Shown piece by piece: positions 1 to 8,291 of a stretch of DNA of 64,000 bases (position 1 is the stretch's first letter; every line of letters starts with the position of its first letter). The stretch lies in assembly GCF_000243155.2 (NCBI RefSeq), contig NC_018017.1:930001-994000 (forward strand), in the 5' to 3' direction. The stretch comes from Desulfitobacterium dehalogenans ATCC 51507. Lineage in GTDB: Bacteria > Bacillota > Desulfitobacteriia > Desulfitobacteriales > Desulfitobacteriaceae. Below the pieces are notes generated by a model. It did not search any database. It saw only the letters and a program-made list of their open reading frames with translations, and was not told the DNA's origin. Made by a program: the position numbers and the translations under genes.

Positions 1-133
1 ATTTAATCTTTAAAATTAAGAAACTACTTATTTAGTATAATTCCTTCTAAAAGAAGTGTAGCAATTGAGGGATAAGAATTCAATGAAGATGTGAAATGTT
101 TAACTTGGAAGTTTATTTCCTCAATAGAATATT

Positions 134-162
134 TTCAAAAAATGACAGGGGATTGGCCCTGT
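134..162 (-). terminator. Rho-independent terminator of the small Cys-rich gene
   Basis: Read on the minus strand, ACAGGG and CCCTGT form a 6-bp stem around a 6-base loop, followed closely by a run of six T. It lies downstream of the minus-strand gene ending at 273. The rest of bases 1-272 shows no convincing gene; a TATAAT at 36-41 could be a plus-strand -10 box, but nothing downstream supports it. Confidence 0.5.
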
Positions 163-272
163 TTCCCTACAGAAAAAGAGTTTTGCCTCGATGACCATTC
201 CTTCCTTTATGGAAGATATGATCCTTTGCACAAAACTCTTTACACTCTGCGGCTATCCAATACCTTTATTGA

Positions 273-608
273 TTATTGTTGTTGGTCCTTTCTGGTTTCG
301 AGGATTTCCTTAATGGCCAGATTGGAAGCGTCAAAACGAACCGAAGCATCCGTATCCAAAGGAATAATATGTTTTTCTTCGATGCATTTGTCACAGGCCA
401 TCATTGTATATCCTGCTTCGTAATTTTCCGAGAGTTTACCCTCCGGATAATAAGGGATTTGGTGAACTTCCCAGGCGAGACAGGTTTCTCCGCATACATC
501 ACAGGATAATTCGGTGCGCAGCATGCTGGTTCCTTCGCCTTTCATCATGAGACCGATAGTGTATTTTACCACAAAGTTACTTTTAAGATCAGAAAGACTT
601 TTTGCCAT
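273..608 (-). CDS. Small protein with two CxxC-type Cys clusters, hypothetical
   Basis: This is a 111-residue protein of unknown function. It carries a CDVCGETC motif in the middle and a CDKC motif about 40 residues later, a spacing typical of a zinc ribbon or other Cys4 metal site, so a structural zinc is likely. There is no signal peptide or membrane segment, so it should be cytoplasmic. The start is supported by GAGGAGG about 8 bases upstream of the ATG. It lies downstream of bioY on the same strand, separated by about 190 bases containing an inverted repeat, so co-transcription is uncertain. I do not recognise a named family. The coding call rests on the ribosome binding site, the Cys motifs and the downstream terminator. 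Confidence 0.7.
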   Translation of the reverse strand: MAKSLSDLKSNFVVKYTIGLMMKGEGTSMLRTELSCDVCGETCLAWEVHQIPYYPEGKLSENYEAGYTMMACDKCIEEKHIIPLDTDASVRFDASNLAIKEILETRKDQQQ

Positions 609-677
609 TAGGTACTCCTCCTCTGATAATGGTCGACATCATCCATTATACAGTATTTGTGCTGAAGATTCATCCGT

Positions 678-708
678 CACCTGCTTCAAATCCCCTTCAA
701 AGCAGGTG
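678..708. repeat. Inverted repeat between bioY and the Cys-rich gene
   Basis: CACCTGCTT at 678-686 and AAGCAGGTG at 700-708 are perfect complements around a 13-base loop. There is no T-run on either side, so it is not a canonical intrinsic terminator. It could be an mRNA end-stabilising stem or a protein site after bioY. Confidence 0.5.
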
Positions 709-794
709 TTGGGTCTATAAAATATAATTCGCATAAGTATAAGTTTTTTCTATTGTAAGATAGTCCTACGGTGACGGGGACCAAGCAGACAGCT

Positions 795-1370
795 TTATCG
801 ACTTTGTTCAGACTGTATGTTTCTATCTGCTGCTTGAGCGTGACGCTTAATGAGCTGATTTCCCACCCAGGCGGCTATTCCACCTTTAATCAGATCGCCG
901 GCAATGAAGGGGAGAAAGCCTGTGGTGATGACGAGAGCCATGGTGGTGGGTTTATGGAGAACAAAATGCATGACCAGATAAAAATAGGTTAAGCCAATGA
1001 TATATAAAGCAATAATACCGCCTAGAACGGCCAGTAGGGCAGATAAGAGATTTTGCCGGTTGTAGAGTTTACCCACCACATAAGCGGCGGCAATATCCCC
1101 CGGGAGGTAGCCAAAGGAAGGCTTTAATACATAGCCTATGCCGCCAAAAGGTGGGCTGGCAAAGACCGGCAAGCCCAATAAACCGAGAAATACATAGACT
1201 ATGACAGCTAAGCTTCCGTATTTGGGTCCTAAGATCAGGCCGGCTAAGAAGACAAAGACAGGGAGAATACTGAAAGGAACTAAGGCTGGGGAAGCCCAGC
1301 GCATGATCATACCTGCTAAACATAAAAGAGCAGCCATAGCCGCAGTCTTGGCTAAATGTTGGGCGTTCAT
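795..1370 (-). CDS. bioY: Biotin transporter substrate-binding subunit BioY (ECF S component)
   Basis: BioY is the membrane S component that binds biotin and works with an energy-coupling factor module (two ATPases and EcfT). The 191-residue protein has about six hydrophobic segments. It also has the family's conserved central loop, with GGIGYVLKPSFGYLPG near residues 76-91, matching BioY proteins. AAAGGA lies 9 bases before the ATG. An ECF ATPase fusion and EcfT are encoded divergently from 1552, so a complete transporter is encoded here. The upstream palindrome at 1396-1428 fits biotin-dependent repression by BirA. The C-terminal tail beyond about residue 175 is hydrophilic and variable. 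Confidence 0.93.
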   Translation of the reverse strand: MNAQHLAKTAAMAALLCLAGMIMRWASPALVPFSILPVFVFLAGLILGPKYGSLAVIVYVFLGLLGLPVFASPPFGGIGYVLKPSFGYLPGDIAAAYVVGKLYNRQNLLSALLAVLGGIIALYIIGLTYFYLVMHFVLHKPTTMALVITTGFLPFIAGDLIKGGIAAWVGNQLIKRHAQAADRNIQSEQSR

Positions 1371-1395
1371 TGAGGAACATCCTTTCTAAAAAGAT

Positions 1396-1428
1396 TTGTA
1401 AACTTAACTGGTGAATTTAAGTTTACAA
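1396..1428 (-). promoter_or_regulatory. Probable BirA operator overlapping the bioY promoter
   Basis: TTGTAAACTTAA (1396-1407) and TTAAGTTTACAA (1417-1428) are perfect 12-base complements; the total span of 33 bases equals that of classical BirA operators (9+15+9). On the minus strand a -35 box TTGTCA (1443-1448) and a -10 box TAAACT (1420-1425), 17 bases apart, overlap the palindrome, so a bound repressor would block bioY transcription. BirA identity is inferred from the target gene and the site shape. Confidence 0.7.
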
Positions 1429-1551
1429 TATGTTATTATAACTGACAAGAGATTTTTTTACATATCAGATTCCGATATCTCATGGCAGAATCGCTGATGG
1501 CCGGGAGTATTGGTTGGATTTAGGTAGTAGTAGTATATGGAGTGTAAAACT

Positions 1552-3063
1552 ATGACGAAATCACTGGAAGGAAGAACCCTCAGCTTTGGCATAATTCAGG
1601 AAATTAATTTTACCCTCCACCAAGGGGAAGCTATTGCCTTAATGGGGCCTAATGGAGCAGGTAAATCCACCTTGGCCCGGCTCCTTGCCGGCTTCCAGGA
1701 ACCCACTTCGGGGGAGCTTAATTTGTTCAAGGATGGCCGGGTAATTCCCTGGACGGAAGTCCGGCGCTGGCAGGAGATTGGGATCATTGGTCAGCATCCC
1801 AGAAGACAGACCATCGGAGCGACGGTTGGAGAAGAGCTGGGCTTTGGACTTTTGAACTTGGGTTATGAAGTGAAGAAGGTTCAGGAGATGGTCAAGGAAT
1901 TGGCTTTCCGGATGGGTCTTGAAGGTAAACTCAATCAATCCCCCGCCACCCTTTCCGGAGGAGAGCGGCAACGCTTGGTGCTGGGGGCTGTCCTTGCTCT
2001 CAATCCGGCGTTTCTATTGCTGGATGAGGCCTTAAGCATGTTGGATAGACTGGCTCAGGACGCTTGTCTGAAACTGTTGGAGGAAAAAGGGAAATCCATG
2101 GGGCAGCTTTGGATTACTCATGATCCGCAGTTAGCGGCAAAAGCGGATCGTCTCTGGGTTATGAAGGAAGGGAAACTATGGGATATGGGGAAGCCTCAAA
2201 AGGCACTCAAGGATGAAACCCTTTGTAAAGAGTACGGGATTCGTGTTTTATATCCAGGTGATTTTCCGGCCTGCCCTTCAATTGGTGAGAAGATCGGGGA
2301 GAAGTGCCAAAGAGTGCAGAAATTAAGGTGTGCAGAGGGACTCTCCGAAGGCACTGCATCAGGGAACTCTGTTCTGGAGTGGCAGGAAGCGGAGTATGGC
2401 TTGCGGCTGCAACTTACAGAGAAAATAAAAGAGAAGAGCTTTCTCGCAGTACTAGGTCCCTCAGGAGCGGGAAAGTCCACTCTTCTCGAAAGTGCCATAG
2501 GACTCATTCATCCTTCCCAAGGGAAATTTCTGGCCTTTGGTCAGGAAGCGACCCGTAAAAGTGGACATTTGAGGCAGAAAGCCCGCCTCCTTCTTCAAGA
2601 ACCTGGAGAATACATCATCGGCAGTACGGTTTATGATGAAGTGTTTTACCTTCAGAATAAAAAGGAGAGGAAAGCCAAGGCTCAGCGCAACGAAGAGTAT
2701 CTCCAAGTATTTGGGATACCCCTGGAAAAGGCCCTGGCCTATCCGGAGCTTTTAAGCGGAGGGGAACGGCAACGGGTGGCTCTAGCCGCGGCATTGGAAT
2801 CTTTACCAGAAATCCTCTTGCTGGATGAACCCTTGCTGGGCTTGGATTATGTTGGACGGAGTATGGTTCTGGATCTTTTACAGGACCTAAAAGGCAGCAT
2901 GACCATCTTATACATCACCCACGATTGGCCGGAGGTTCGAGAACTGGCGGATGAAGTATGGCTGGTGGAAGAGGGACGAATGACCTACAAGTGCAAGAGA
3001 AAAAAAGATGGAATTATGGAAATCGATGATGAGAGGCTTAAGGAGGCAGGGGTCCGTTGTTAG
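1552..3063 (+). CDS. ECF transporter ATPase, fused EcfA1-EcfA2 type
   Basis: This protein has two complete ABC ATPase domains in tandem, and would power an energy-coupling factor vitamin transporter. Domain 1 has Walker A GPNGAGKST near residue 32, signature LSGGERQ near 134 and a Walker B DEA. Domain 2 has GPSGAGKST near 302, a second LSGGERQ near 402 and LLLDEP. The ATG at 1552 is preferred because GGAG lies 9 bases upstream; the earlier in-frame ATG at 1537 has no comparable site. It overlaps the following EcfT start. Single-chain EcfA fusions are known, but separate A1 and A2 proteins are more usual. It may serve BioY alone or also other S components elsewhere in the genome. Confidence 0.9.
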   Translation: MTKSLEGRTLSFGIIQEINFTLHQGEAIALMGPNGAGKSTLARLLAGFQEPTSGELNLFKDGRVIPWTEVRRWQEIGIIGQHPRRQTIGATVGEELGFGLLNLGYEVKKVQEMVKELAFRMGLEGKLNQSPATLSGGERQRLVLGAVLALNPAFLLLDEALSMLDRLAQDACLKLLEEKGKSMGQLWITHDPQLAAKADRLWVMKEGKLWDMGKPQKALKDETLCKEYGIRVLYPGDFPACPSIGEKIGEKCQRVQKLRCAEGLSEGTASGNSVLEWQEAEYGLRLQLTEKIKEKSFLAVLGPSGAGKSTLLESAIGLIHPSQGKFLAFGQEATRKSGHLRQKARLLLQEPGEYIIGSTVYDEVFYLQNKKERKAKAQRNEEYLQVFGIPLEKALAYPELLSGGERQRVALAAALESLPEILLLDEPLLGLDYVGRSMVLDLLQDLKGSMTILYITHDWPEVRELADEVWLVEEGRMTYKCKRKKDGIMEIDDERLKEAGVRC

Positions 3064-3836
3064 AAAGAGGACTTTATCACCCCGGTGAAAGTACATGGCA
3101 TAAAATAGACCCCCGGTTAAAAATCGGGGGTCTCGTTACCCTGGGGTTATTAATGACCATCGTGGATTGGAGAGGATTGCTCTGTCTCACGGGGGGACTC
3201 TTCGTCATTCTTTGTCTCTGTCCTCTCCCTCTTAAAGCCTTTCAATCCGTCATTAAGGCAGGGATCGTGTTAGGATTTTTCTATACCTTAATCATGGGTT
3301 GGCATTGGGAAGATGGCTGGATCTTCTGGGAAGGATACTGGTCCAGAGAAGGAATACTTCAGGGGCTGATTATGAGCTGGCGGATTCTTCTCGTTTTCCT
3401 TTTAACGAGAATTTTTGCGGCCTTTACCTTACCCTCAGAACAAGGAATAGGAATCGCTTTCTTTTTCACACCCTTTTATCGCCTTACCCCTAAGGCAGCA
3501 GATTTTGCCCTCTTAATTACTTTGACCCTGCGCTTTATCCCTTTGCTGCTGGAGGAGGCTGCTTTGCTTTATAAAGCCCGCCTGGCTAAGGGGAATTTAT
3601 CCGTAAAATGGATAGGGAGGATAAAGGAGCTAGCGGCTCTTTTGCTCCCCCTGCTTCGAATTACATTGCGACGGGCTGAAGAGGTGGCAGAAAATCTCGT
3701 GGCACGGGGTTATGTTTCCGGCGGTTACCGTGCCTTGGGAACAAAGGAGTGGGAGGAAAGGGATAGTTGGGGAGCTGTGGTTCTAATACTATGGTGCATG
3801 GGGACTTTGCTTATTGAGCAATTCTGGAGGTCGTAG
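3057..3836 (+). CDS. ecfT: ECF transporter transmembrane subunit EcfT
   Basis: EcfT is the membrane scaffold joining the ATPases to an S component such as BioY. The 259-residue protein has about five hydrophobic segments and, near residues 198-225, the Arg-rich coupling region (ITLRRAEEVAENLVARGY) whose A-R-G motif contacts the ATPases. The start is a TTG at 3057 that overlaps the end of the ATPase gene by 7 bases; AGGAGG lies 10 bases upstream, within the ATPase gene, so translation is coupled. After the stop, ATCGTGCGCACGAT at 3839-3852 is a perfect palindrome without a T-run. Bases 3853-4067 show nothing else that I can name. Confidence 0.9.
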   Translation: MLERGLYHPGESTWHKIDPRLKIGGLVTLGLLMTIVDWRGLLCLTGGLFVILCLCPLPLKAFQSVIKAGIVLGFFYTLIMGWHWEDGWIFWEGYWSREGILQGLIMSWRILLVFLLTRIFAAFTLPSEQGIGIAFFFTPFYRLTPKAADFALLITLTLRFIPLLLEEAALLYKARLAKGNLSVKWIGRIKELAALLLPLLRITLRRAEEVAENLVARGYVSGGYRALGTKEWEERDSWGAVVLILWCMGTLLIEQFWRS

Positions 3837-4067
3837 TGATCGTGCGCACGATAAGGGGTTCGGGTGCCTATGAAGAATAAAAGTTGTCAGATAATATGCC
3901 GCCTACCCACTAGTAACCTCCACTATTTTCCGTTATTATAGTGCATAGGTATTATGTGGATTTTTTAGAAACGAAGAAGCGGGTTAACTCAGGGGTTAGG
4001 AAAAGGGAGAGCGAATGAGTATGTGAAACTTCTGATTAGCCAAATTGAGCAGTGAGGAGCAGAAAAA

Positions 4068-4871
4068 ATGAAATTAATTCGGGCAGGGGTCTTTTTTCTA
4101 ATGGCTGCCTTGGTTTTAGGCGGTTGTGCTAGTCAAAGCTATTCCGAGAATGTGGTCGCTGTTGTCAATGGAGAAACGATTACCAAAGAAGAGATCGCTG
4201 AAGTAATTAAGGAGAGGAAACTACTTATTGATTTAACTGAAGCCTTGCGGTTAGTTAATGGAGAAAGCAGTATGCCGCAAAGAGAGGCCATGATCCAAGC
4301 CTTCGGAATTAATGAAGGGGATATGACGCCGGGTCAGAAAAGATTCTTTGAGGGTATTGAACGATCCTCTGCTAAGATACCGACCGAGAATGAAGCCCTG
4401 AATATTCTGCTTGTGGAGGAAGTCCTTCATCAGGAGGCAGTCAAGGAAGGGCATGACGCGTCTATCGATAAAGTCAGAGAGATTATGGAAGAAAGTAAAA
4501 GGATAAACATGGAGGCTATGTCTCAAAACGAGGAAGCACTAAAAGAATACAATGAATATGTGGAAAAGACTGCGTCAATTTATCATCAGTATGGGTTTGC
4601 ATCCGAGGATGACTATTTAAACAAACGCATTGATAGAACGGCTCGAGCCATGGCCATCAATACCATGAACTATGAGTTCGACAAAGTTATGACAGATAAG
4701 CTTCCCAATATTGACCTTCCCCAGATGGAACGGGGAAATGCCTGGGAGGATTATGGGGAATATCTCTTGAGCAAAGCCAAAGTTAAAATCCTTAAACCGG
4801 AATACCAAATCGAGCATTACGGAGAATCATGGAGTCATGGCAAGCTTAATCTAAAAGCAGCTTCTAAGTAA
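4068..4871 (+). CDS. Lipoprotein with SurA/PrsA N-terminal-like domain
   Basis: This is a 267-residue secreted lipoprotein. An N-terminal signal segment ends in the lipobox LGGC, with the lipidated Cys near residue 20. The next stretch, VVAVVNGETITKEEI, is the usual opening of SurA/PrsA-type chaperone domains. The middle is helical and charged. I see no parvulin (PPIC) rotamase domain, so this may be a chaperone-like protein without prolyl isomerase activity. GAGGAG lies about 9 bases before the ATG. It appears monocistronic. A role in folding exported proteins is inferred from the domain only. Confidence 0.75.
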   Translation: MKLIRAGVFFLMAALVLGGCASQSYSENVVAVVNGETITKEEIAEVIKERKLLIDLTEALRLVNGESSMPQREAMIQAFGINEGDMTPGQKRFFEGIERSSAKIPTENEALNILLVEEVLHQEAVKEGHDASIDKVREIMEESKRINMEAMSQNEEALKEYNEYVEKTASIYHQYGFASEDDYLNKRIDRTARAMAINTMNYEFDKVMTDKLPNIDLPQMERGNAWEDYGEYLLSKAKVKILKPEYQIEHYGESWSHGKLNLKAASK

Positions 4872-4987
4872 GAAAGGACATTGTAAAATTTTGTCATGTG
4901 AAAACCGCATGGTATACTATGGTGAAACAAAAAGAATAAAGGGTCAGAATATCATTATGGTATTTGCAAACATAGGGAGAGTGCATC

Positions 4988-5581
4988 ATGTCCAGAGATC
5001 AACAACCTGATGAAAATGGCGTAAATGACGTATGCTATACCTATAAAGACTATCTAACCTGGGCCAAGACCCAACCTGGTGAGATCCTCAACGGAGTACC
5101 CTATGGCAGAAGTCCGGCTCCCTCCATACACTATCTGGAGGTATTGGGGGAGTTGTATATAGCTTTTGCCCATTATCTGAGGGAAAAACCGGGGAAAGTG
5201 TTTCTTTTTCCCTTTGATGTGCGGCTGCCTGGTGATGCTGATCAAAAAGATGAGGATATCCCCACTGTTGTGCAGCCGGATCTTACTGTGATCTGTGAAC
5301 TGTCGAAAGTGGATGAGGGAGGGTGTAAAGGAGCGCCTGATCTCATCATCGAGATCTTAGCAGAGGACACTATGCATAGAGATTTGTATTTAAAGCTGCG
5401 CATCTACGAAAAAGCGGGAGTCCCTGAATATTGGGTAGTTCATCCTACGGATCGGACAGTTCTCACATTTAAATTAAAGGAGGGGGCTTATGATACCCCC
5501 AAATTTTATAAAGCTTCTGATGAAGTTCCTGTAGGGTTATTCCCGGATCTTATCATTCCCCTTGCTGAGATTTTCCGCTGA
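4988..5581 (+). CDS. Uma2 family (DUF820) PD-(D/E)XK nuclease-like protein
   Basis: The 197-residue protein matches the Uma2/DUF820 family, which has a restriction-endonuclease-like fold and mostly unknown cellular function. Visible family motifs are VVQPDLTVIC, PDLIIEIL and the downstream K-LRIYEKAGVPEYWVV segment, which supply the Asp, Glu and Lys of a PD-(D/E)XK site. There is no signal peptide. The AGGGAGAG site upstream supports the start. The gene stands alone, ended by a bidirectional terminator shared with the convergent ilvA. Nuclease activity is a fold-based inference. Confidence 0.8.
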   Translation: MSRDQQPDENGVNDVCYTYKDYLTWAKTQPGEILNGVPYGRSPAPSIHYLEVLGELYIAFAHYLREKPGKVFLFPFDVRLPGDADQKDEDIPTVVQPDLTVICELSKVDEGGCKGAPDLIIEILAEDTMHRDLYLKLRIYEKAGVPEYWVVHPTDRTVLTFKLKEGAYDTPKFYKASDEVPVGLFPDLIIPLAEIFR

Positions 5582-5618
5582 TGGAAGGCTTGCGTGGTCT
5601 CGGTGATACCAAGAAAAG

Positions 5619-5660
5619 CATAAAAAAGGGACTGTCTCTGTGACAGTCCTTTTTTTATGC
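5619..5660. terminator. Bidirectional terminator between Uma2 gene and ilvA
   Basis: A long inverted repeat contains GGACTGTC and GACAGTCC around a short loop and is flanked by A6 on the left and T7 on the right. It can therefore stop transcription of both convergent genes. Confidence 0.9.
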
Positions 5661-5664
5661 TTTG

Positions 5665-6912
5665 TTAGATGAGCAACCCGAACAGTTCGGGATTATCGTT
5701 GATGCGTGTATATTGGAAACCCTTCTTATCCATTCTTTCAATCAAGGGCTGGTAATCTTCTTTACGGGAGAGCTCAATACCAATGAGTGTTGGGCCTTTT
5801 TCCTTATTATTGGATTTGGTGTACTCAAAGCGGGCAATATCATCATTAGGACCTAGGACTTCCCCGACAAATTCTTTTAGGGCACCGGGGCGCTGAGGGA
5901 AGTTGACAATGAAATAATGTTTGAGTCCCTGATCCAGTAAGGAACGCTCCTTAATTTCAGGAGTTCTTTCAATATCATTATTGCCCCCGCTGATGATGCA
6001 GACGACATTTTTGCCTTTGATCTTATCCTTATAGGTCTCCAGAGCTGCGATGGAAAGAGCACCCGCCGGTTCAACCACAATGGCACTATCGTTATACATT
6101 TCCAGGATGATGGTACATACTTTTCCTTCTGTAACCACGATGACATCTGCGAGAACCTCGCGGCAGATTTCAAAAGTAAGATCTCCTACTCGTTTTACAG
6201 CGGTACCATCCACAAATCCATCGATGTGGGGTAAGGTGACTACTTCACTTTGGGCTAAGGCTTGCTTCATGGAAGCTGCACCGACAGCTTCCACGCCAAT
6301 GACCTGGGTTTTGGGACTTAAGCTTTTCATGGCAATTCCCACGCCGGACATGAGGCCGCCGCCGCCGACACCACCCACAATATAGTCAACGGGCGCTTCC
6401 ATATCATTAAGAATCTCCATGGCAATGGTTCCTTGACCTGCAATGACTAAAGGATCATCAAAAGGATGAACAAAGGTCTTATTAGCTTCTTCACAATGAG
6501 CCTTCGCTTTATTGAAAGCGTCATCGAAGGTATCACCGATCTGAATCACTTCCACAAAATCTCCTCCAAAGCGTTTGATGGAAGAGATTTTTTGCTTTGG
6601 TGTAGTGGAGGGCACATAGATACTTCCTTTAATACCCAGGATTTTGCAGGAATGAGCGACTCCCTGGGCATGGTTCCCCGCACTGGCACAAACGACACCG
6701 CTGTTAAGCCGTTCTTGGGGAATACTATGGATCATATTATAAGCTCCCCGGAGCTTGAAGGAACGGACCACTTGAAGATCTTCCCGTTTTAAGAAAACAT
6801 TGCATTGGTATTTCTCTGAAAGAAGGTCATGACGATGCAAAGGTGTTTTATTGATAACCCCTTTTAAGGTTTGACCGGCTCTGAGAATATCCTCTAGGAC
6901 GACTTTTTCCAT
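5665..6912 (-). CDS. ilvA: Threonine ammonia-lyase (threonine deaminase), biosynthetic
   Basis: This PLP enzyme converts L-threonine to 2-oxobutanoate and ammonia, the first step of isoleucine synthesis. The 415-residue protein has the PLP lysine in RSFKLRGAYN (Lys53), the SAGNHAQGVA segment, and the glycine loop GGVGGGG at 179-185 that holds the PLP phosphate. Residues from about 335 form one ACT-like regulatory domain (HYFIVNFPQRPGAL and following), the single-domain layout of Bacillus-type IlvA, about 420 residues. The ACT domain suggests allosteric control by branched-chain amino acids and argues against the shorter catabolic form. AAAGGGG lies about 12 bases before the ATG. Confidence 0.92.
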   Translation of the reverse strand: MEKVVLEDILRAGQTLKGVINKTPLHRHDLLSEKYQCNVFLKREDLQVVRSFKLRGAYNMIHSIPQERLNSGVVCASAGNHAQGVAHSCKILGIKGSIYVPSTTPKQKISSIKRFGGDFVEVIQIGDTFDDAFNKAKAHCEEANKTFVHPFDDPLVIAGQGTIAMEILNDMEAPVDYIVGGVGGGGLMSGVGIAMKSLSPKTQVIGVEAVGAASMKQALAQSEVVTLPHIDGFVDGTAVKRVGDLTFEICREVLADVIVVTEGKVCTIILEMYNDSAIVVEPAGALSIAALETYKDKIKGKNVVCIISGGNNDIERTPEIKERSLLDQGLKHYFIVNFPQRPGALKEFVGEVLGPNDDIARFEYTKSNNKEKGPTLIGIELSRKEDYQPLIERMDKKGFQYTRINDNPELFGLLI

Positions 6913-7161
6913 ATAAAAGATTTACCCCTTTCCACATTCCTACAGTATCCTTCATCACCATCGATGAGTTATATAACAGATTATTTTATTAATATTACTC
7001 TTGCTTTTGCCCTTAGTCAACCTTAACCTGATCTAAAAATAAGGTCCAAACTACAAAGCAAAGAGGAATTATGCTACAATTTACTCAGGATAGTGTGGAT
7101 TTGTCATTGGATAAGGCCGGACTATGGCGTTTTAATATGAAAGGACGAAGGAGGGTTTGGT

Positions 7162-7485
7162 ATGCCTTGGTTATATCGAATTGTATGGTCCCTGGCGATC
7201 ATTTTTTTCATTTTGGCCGTTGTCGTTTTTTCTATTTGGGCCGTGATTATTGGTGCTGTACTCTACGCTCTTTACCGTGTCTATCTTTATTTTGCTCAGA
7301 AGAAAGGGATAGGTCATGGCAGAGCCGGACAGAGCCGGCGTGTTTATTATAAGGTTTATACCAATCATCAAGGACCCGGCCAATCCGCCGGTCAGCATCC
7401 CCCACGGGGCTTCGCTGACGGAGAGGTTATCGATATGCCGGTTGAGGAAGTTACGGATTCGCGGAGTGCTTTCCCGAAAGAGTAG
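7162..7485 (+). CDS. Small membrane protein, hypothetical
   Basis: This 107-residue protein has one long N-terminal hydrophobic stretch (about residues 8-46, possibly a hairpin of two short helices) and a hydrophilic, basic cytoplasmic-type tail. GGAGGG upstream of the ATG supports this start. No known family is recognised. It lies just ahead of the two-component regulator gene, but the regulator has its own promoter-like region (7513-7568), so they need not be co-transcribed. Confidence 0.6.
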   Translation: MPWLYRIVWSLAIIFFILAVVVFSIWAVIIGAVLYALYRVYLYFAQKKGIGHGRAGQSRRVYYKVYTNHQGPGQSAGQHPPRGFADGEVIDMPVEEVTDSRSAFPKE

Positions 7486-7512
7486 CTGTTTAAATGGGAG
7501 GTTATCCCAAGG

Positions 7513-7568
7513 TTTTCAGCCAATTTTCAGTCAGCCCTCAGACCCATTTCAACTGGGCAGCAGATAAT
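7513..7568 (+). promoter_or_regulatory. Promoter with 11-base-phased TTCAG repeats before the response regulator
   Basis: TTCAG (7515-7519), TTCAG (7526-7530), CTCAG (7537-7541) and TTCAA (7548-7552) recur every 11 bases, as expected for an OmpR/PhoB-type regulator binding head-to-tail. The last repeat ends exactly 10 bases before a GATAAT -10 box (7563-7568), and there is no -35 box, which fits activator-dependent transcription. The same layout occurs at 59995-60070. Autoregulation by the adjacent response regulator is an inference. Confidence 0.6.
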
Positions 7569-7607
7569 GAGAAGAAAACGATTTCGCCTTTAAAGGGGAT
7601 ATACTCT

Positions 7608-8291
7608 ATGCAGAAGTTGAAAGGAATCAAAATCCTTATTATTGATGACGAACCGAATATTCTGGAGTTCCTGGAAATGGGATTGCTGAACGAGGGCTTC
7701 GAGGTGCAGACAGCGGCTGATGGGATGACAGGAGTTACTCTAGCCAAACAATTCCATCCCCACCTCGTGATTCTGGATATCATGATGCCGGGGATGGATG
7801 GTTTTGAAGTGTGTCGTATGCTGAAGAAGAGTGAGAATGTGTCCATCATTATGTTGACTGCTAAGGATGAAGTGGAGGACCGGGTCAAGGGCTTAACCAT
7901 CGGCGCCGACGATTATATGGCCAAGCCCTTTAGTTTTGAAGAACTCCTCGCTCGAATCCACGCCCGTATCCGCAATCAGTTCCCTACCCTTTTAGGGGAA
8001 GTGGTGATGGGGCCATTTCGTTTGGATGATCGCCGCAAGGAAATCCAGCTTCATGATAAAGTCCTGGAACTTTCCCCGACAGAGTATGAACTGCTCAAGT
8101 TTTTAATTCTTAACCAGGGGCTGGTCTTGAGCAAGGCGATGATTCTGGATAAAGTGTGGGGATATGATTTTGTCGGGGATGATAATATTGTGGAGGTCTA
8201 TATTCGCTCCCTGAGAGAAAAGCTGGGGGATAAGGAACATCGCCTGATTCGCACATTGCGGGGCTCCGGCTATCGGATGGACCTACTATGA
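7608..8291 (+). CDS. OmpR-family response regulator
   Basis: This is a DNA-binding regulator activated by phosphorylation from the adjacent kinase. The 227-residue protein has an N-terminal receiver domain with acidic residues IIDDE, phospho-acceptor Asp57 in VILDIMMPG and the conserved Lys in AKPFSFEEL. It ends in a C-terminal winged helix of the OmpR/PhoB class (about residues 130-225, with ELSPTEYELL and GYRM near the end). The ATG at 7608 is chosen over an upstream in-frame ATG because AAAGGGG precedes it and the upstream extension covers promoter-like DNA. Its last codons overlap the kinase start as ATGA. Target and signal are unknown; the phased repeats are candidate binding sites. Confidence 0.92.
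   Translation: MQKLKGIKILIIDDEPNILEFLEMGLLNEGFEVQTAADGMTGVTLAKQFHPHLVILDIMMPGMDGFEVCRMLKKSENVSIIMLTAKDEVEDRVKGLTIGADDYMAKPFSFEELLARIHARIRNQFPTLLGEVVMGPFRLDDRRKEIQLHDKVLELSPTEYELLKFLILNQGLVLSKAMILDKVWGYDFVGDDNIVEVYIRSLREKLGDKEHRLIRTLRGSGYRMDLL

Noticed and set aside
7513-7568. Coding extension of the response regulator
   Set aside because: An upstream ATG at 7494 would read through these phased repeats; a good ribosome binding site before 7608 and domain alignment favour the shorter protein.
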